NCBI GenBank assembly: GCA_013821525.1
Contig: JACDGR010000012.1
Span: forward strand, 1 to 23,374
Source of the DNA: Actinomycetota bacterium
Lineage (GTDB): Bacteria > Actinomycetota > Thermoleophilia > Gaiellales > Gaiellaceae
DNA: 23,374 nt
Direction of reading: 5' to 3'
Below, piece after piece: positions 22,874-23,374 of the stretch. How positions within the stretch are numbered: the first letter of the stretch is position 1; each line of letters begins with the position of its first letter. A program made the position numbers and the translations under genes. Under the pieces are notes generated by a model. The model did no database searches. It was not told the DNA's origin and worked only from the letters and a program-made list of their open reading frames with translations.

Positions 22874-23374
22874 ACGACGTCAGGCTCCTTCACGACCAGC
22901 GCGTACCGATGCAGGACGGGATCACGCTGTCGGCGGACGTCTACTTGCCGCTTGGTCACGGCCCGCTCCCGACGATCGTCCAGTGGACGCCGTACGAGTC
23001 GACGCGCGAGCGCTTCATCTCCTGGGGCGTCTACTTCGCGCAGCGCGGGTACGCCGCAGCCGTCGTCGACGTTCGCGGTCGCTACGAGTCAGAGGGGCAC
23101 TTCACCGCGTGGGAGAAGGACGGCATCGACGCTCACGACACGCTGACCTGGGCCGCAGGTGAGTCATGGTGCAACGGCCGGATCGGGACCTGGGGACGCA
23201 GCTACGGCGGGCTCGTGCAGTGGCAGCTCGCGCACCTCGGCCATCCGAATCTCGCGTGCATCGCGCCGCAGGTGATCCACGACGACTACTTCTGGGACGG
23301 TTACTGGACGGGCGGCGCGTTCCAGCTCGCGCTGACGCTCGGAGCCGCGGCGCTCTGGTCGAGCGCCTTGGCGC
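22870..23374 (+). CDS. CocE/NonD-family serine hydrolase (X-Pro dipeptidyl-peptidase-like), partial
   Basis: The frame opens at a GTG (22870-22872) overlapping the stop of the DppF-like gene and stays open to the window edge (168 codons). I translated it directly. VPMQDGITLSADVYLP, VDVRGRYESEGHFT and WCNGRIGTWGRSYGG match the N-terminal part of the alpha/beta hydrolase domain of cocaine esterase, X-Pro dipeptidyl-peptidases and alpha-amino-acid ester hydrolases; the Ser in GRSYGG is the nucleophile. No signal peptide is seen, so it is probably cytoplasmic. Known members cleave esters or amides, including N-terminal Xaa-Pro dipeptides. Placed behind a peptide-type importer's ATPases, it may open the imported compound. 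The missing C-terminal part would hold the jelly-roll domain and the rest of the catalytic triad. Confidence 0.82.
   Translation, partial: MNDVRLLHDQRVPMQDGITLSADVYLPLGHGPLPTIVQWTPYESTRERFISWGVYFAQRGYAAAVVDVRGRYESEGHFTAWEKDGIDAHDTLTWAAGESWCNGRIGTWGRSYGGLVQWQLAHLGHPNLACIAPQVIHDDYFWDGYWTGGAFQLALTLGAAALWSSALA

Overview
The window is G+C-rich throughout (about two-thirds by eye), almost fully coding, with short intergenic gaps, many ATGA/GTGA stop-start overlaps, GTG and TTG starts, and several promoters whose -10 element lies only 6-12 bases before the start codon (near-leaderless). With the blue-copper, Tat-dependent and enolase-family gene content this suggests a soil-type high-GC actinobacterium, possibly Thermoleophilia-like. 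That placement is inference; no rRNA or tRNA is present. No stretch over 300 bases lacks a gene, and no CRISPR array, IS element or tRNA was seen.

Left region (1-5425): a cupredoxin cut by the window edge (minus strand); a plus-strand pair encoding an aldose 1-epimerase and a glucose-1-dehydrogenase-like SDR (stop and start overlap), which together fit oxidation of free sugars; a minus-strand second SDR; and, divergent from it across only 18 bases, a VOC-fold protein translationally coupled to a large fused alpha/beta E1 component of the 2-oxoacid dehydrogenase type, with no E2 or E3 gene in view.

Middle region (5438-12629): two divergent operons around a 69-base control region. Leftward are a DoeB-like zinc deacylase and a neutral-ceramidase-like hydrolase. 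Rightward are a mandelate-racemase-subgroup enolase-superfamily enzyme, a class III aminotransferase interrupted by a one-base frameshift, a second DoeB-like deacylase and an MFS transporter.

Right region (12657-23374): a second divergent pair of operons around about 60 bases at 20093-20151. Leftward are an MLE/N-acylamino-acid-racemase-like enolase-superfamily enzyme, a Tat-exported family 5 solute-binding protein, two Dpp/Opp-type permeases, an N-acyl-D-amino-acid deacylase and a threonine-aldolase-like PLP enzyme. Rightward are a GntR/FCD regulator, the two Dpp/Opp ATPases and a CocE/NonD-type serine hydrolase cut by the window edge. The ABC importer is therefore complete but split over two divergent transcripts.

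The most interesting signal is a short operator-like motif (TNGTNNACNA, best copies TTGTAGACAA and TTGTCAACAA). It occurs as a pair in the 7816-7884 control region and as a pair plus a weaker third copy in front of the GntR gene, overlapping the predicted promoter elements in both places. I infer that the FCD regulator controls both regions as one local regulon. The genes would import peptide-like or N-acylated amino compounds, change their stereochemistry (enolase-family enzymes), remove N-acyl groups (D-aminoacylase, two DoeB-like deacylases, ceramidase-like hydrolase) and degrade the released amino acids (aminotransferase, aldolase). The substrate is unknown.
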